A stretch of 64,000 nucleotides of DNA, from assembly GCF_042242105.1 (NCBI RefSeq), contig NC_092030.1:6673501-6737500 (forward strand), given 5' to 3'. The notes beneath the pieces were generated by a model. That model saw nothing but the letters and a program-made list of their open reading frames with translations, ran no database searches and was not told where the DNA came from. Shown piece after piece: positions 62,501 to 64,000 of the stretch. The DNA is from Pempheris klunzingeri (taxonomy: Eukaryota; Chordata; Actinopteri; Acropomatiformes; Pempheridae). Made by a program: the position numbers and the translations under genes. Within the stretch, counting starts at the first letter, position 1. Each line of letters starts with the position of its first letter.

Positions 62501-64000
62501 TCAGTGTTACACACAGCTGCAACCATACGCAAACATGCCACCTAATCAGCATCAGCAACGTCAACATCAGCATCAACAACAGATTCCACCTCAACAACCA
62601 CGTCAGCAGCTTCCTGCTCAGCAGCCACGATCACACGTTCAGCCACAGTCGCCTCCACAGCAGCCGTCTGTCCAGGAGGTGAGAGCTCGCAAATAAACCT
62701 CCATAAATACGTAGAATATAGAAAAACGATTCTCCCTATAACTTCAGAACGTACCAAAGATCCATCCAAGTATTCCTCAGTATTCAAGTAATCTATTACG
62801 GTCGTCTGCATATCTATAGACGCATTGCAAACAGGAACTTCTAATAACCAATTCAGCATACGGTTAATGCTGCCAAATTTATTCCACCAATTTTTCCACC
62901 AACATTTCCAGGAACTTTTATTACCAGGAATTTATTTACCTGGGTAAAAGAATTCCTTTCCACCGCAGCTCACAGTTCCGGTACATTTATTCAAATCAGG
63001 CTAATGACGTATGGGGGACGTATAGTACTGCTACTGTTGTGGTCTTTCATCTTCTTAAAATCTTGCATACGTTTCTTCAACTTTTCACGAATTTGTTTCG
63101 GCGTGTGCCCTACATTTAGCTCCGCCAGCTTTGCAAGTTTGCAGCCACACTGGATCGGAAGTGTGGAACGCTGCAAGTGTGTTCCACCAATCAGGGTTCT
63201 TCAGCACACAGCCCCGCCCCTCAAGACTCCCGGGTAATCTGAAAAGTTCCACCTCGCTACTAGGAACTTTTCGGTGGAAAGGTTGGGGTTGAGAGAAAGT
63301 TTTTTTTTTCCCTGGATTTTGGTGGAAACGTGCTGAGGTTTTTCAAAATCCCGGGTAAATGAGAAAAGTTCCTGTGGTGGAAAAGGGGCTAATGTTAACA
63401 AATACGAGCTGAAGCAAATTAGAAGTTGTAAACCACAGCGTCACAGGCAGAAACCATGTCAACATGAATGATAAATCCTACAAAGACAGGCTGGCGTCTT
63501 TTACATGGTGCTCATTTCCCAGTAGCTAAATGGCTGTCAGCAGTAAAAGTCTTGGAGAATTTAAATGAGGTAGGAGAGACCTGCAGTACGTGAGTAGAAA
63601 TATAAAAGATGTTGATGTACATTTCCTTTTTTGTGCCTTTTCAGATTCGCAGATCTCTCCCTCAGTTTCCAACATTTGTGGATGGTGAGTGGGCTCACAT
63701 GAAAATCATAGCATCTCCTGAACATATTAGATTTTACCTTTTTTTTTTCTCTATTTCATGTTAATGGCTGCATTTAAAAAAAAATAAATAAATAAATGTA
63801 CAGATATTGTAGATGTTGGGTATAGTTTTACCAGATTGTTGCCATATCTTCACTTTTTAATCTGTTTGTAGCATGTTTGCCTAACGAGTGCATTTGGTTC
63901 ACGCAGTCCCGGGACCATGTGACCCTGAAGACCTCATTGACGGCATCATCTTTGCAGCGACCTATCTGGGCTGCACCCATCTGCTTTCAGAGCGGACGCC
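59513..64000 (+). CDS. apba1: Amyloid beta precursor protein-binding family A member 1 (Mint1/X11alpha), 5' part
   Basis: Coding exons seen: 59513-61450, 62295-62678, 63645-63684 and 63907-64000, where the window ends inside the PTB domain. Mint1 is a neuronal adaptor that binds Munc18, CASK and the APP tail through N-terminal regions, a PTB and two PDZ domains. The N-terminal 646 residues are disordered: a run of ten His near residue 63, acidic stretches, Ser/Pro repeats and [15 protein letters not shown], close to human. The segment [18 protein letters not shown] and SPYTP[12 protein letters not shown] (from about residue 593) is the conserved pre-PTB block. The end reads [20 protein letters not shown]. 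An in-frame TGA abuts the first ATG (59513), whose context is weak; ATG 59540 (MSHKYQGE, G at -3) better resembles human MNH and may be the real start. Neighbouring mamdc2 supports apba1 over apba2. Confidence 0.9.
61451..62294 (+). other. apba1 intron with fish repeat fragment
   Basis: At about 61810-61890, TTAGCTTAGCTTAAAGAGGGGGAAACAGCTTGCCTGGCTCAGTCCAAAG matches a common teleost interspersed repeat also seen inverted near 44650-44705. Nothing else is supported. Confidence 0.5.
62875..63392 (-). mobile_element. PIF/Harbinger-like MITE with fossil Myb/SANT-like frame
   Basis: The left part (TTTTTCCACCAACATTTCCAGGAACTTTT) and the inverted right part (CCCCTTTTCCACCACAGGAACTTTTC) form imperfect terminal inverted repeats, followed on both sides by ACC(T/C)GGG. 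Inside, on the minus strand, 63176-62991 encodes [20 protein letters not shown] then KMKDHN, resembling the end of Myb/SANT-like DNA-binding proteins of Harbinger elements. It lies in an apba1 intron and is probably not a functional gene. Confidence 0.5.

Overview
This window is vertebrate nuclear DNA, almost certainly from a ray-finned (teleost, probably percomorph) fish. The genes are split into many short exons with canonical GT/AG borders. Introns and spacers carry CA, GATA and GA microsatellites plus repeat families I know from fish genomes (a tRNA-derived SINE, LINE tails, hAT-, Tc1- and Harbinger-like fragments). No prokaryotic features are present. I rebuilt six protein-coding genes exon by exon. 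For the five complete ones the exon phases close, and protein lengths are close to the human orthologues as I recall them.

Layout: zfand5 (+, CDS 3248-5039, 226 aa, stress-responsive A20/AN1 zinc-finger protein); a 4 kb spacer with a strong CTCF-like motif; tmc2-type transmembrane channel-like gene (+, 10343-20114, 956 aa, hair-cell mechanotransduction family); anxa1 (+, 21801-26946, 346 aa, annexin A1); slc30a5 (+, 28763-35470, 779 aa, Golgi zinc transporter ZnT5); mamdc2 (-, 49470-37099, 688 aa, four MAM domains, tail-to-tail with slc30a5); a 6 kb repeat-rich divergent spacer containing an approximately 300-bp-period repeat array; and the 5' part of apba1 (Mint1/X11alpha, +, from 59513, running off the window inside the PTB domain).

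The genes do not form a pathway. They are a conserved linkage block: zfand5, tmc, anxa1, mamdc2 and apba1 correspond to human 9q21, and slc30a5 to human 5q13. Human 5 and 9 segments lie together on the chicken Z, so the mixture looks ancestral. The TMC protein here is TMC2-like, although the human block carries TMC1.

The most useful observations are: a 163-bp near-identical copy of the tmc2 terminal exon and 3'UTR inside tmc2 intron 9; a textbook U12-type intron in slc30a5; a TGACGTGG unfolded-protein-response element upstream of slc30a5; two GC-AG introns in mamdc2; a repeat array carrying CTCF-core-like motifs upstream of apba1; two uORFs at the apba1 start; and a Harbinger-like element with a fossil Myb/SANT-like peptide in an apba1 intron. 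I found no wholly new biological system. Repeat-family names come from memory of fish repeats and need a RepeatMasker check.
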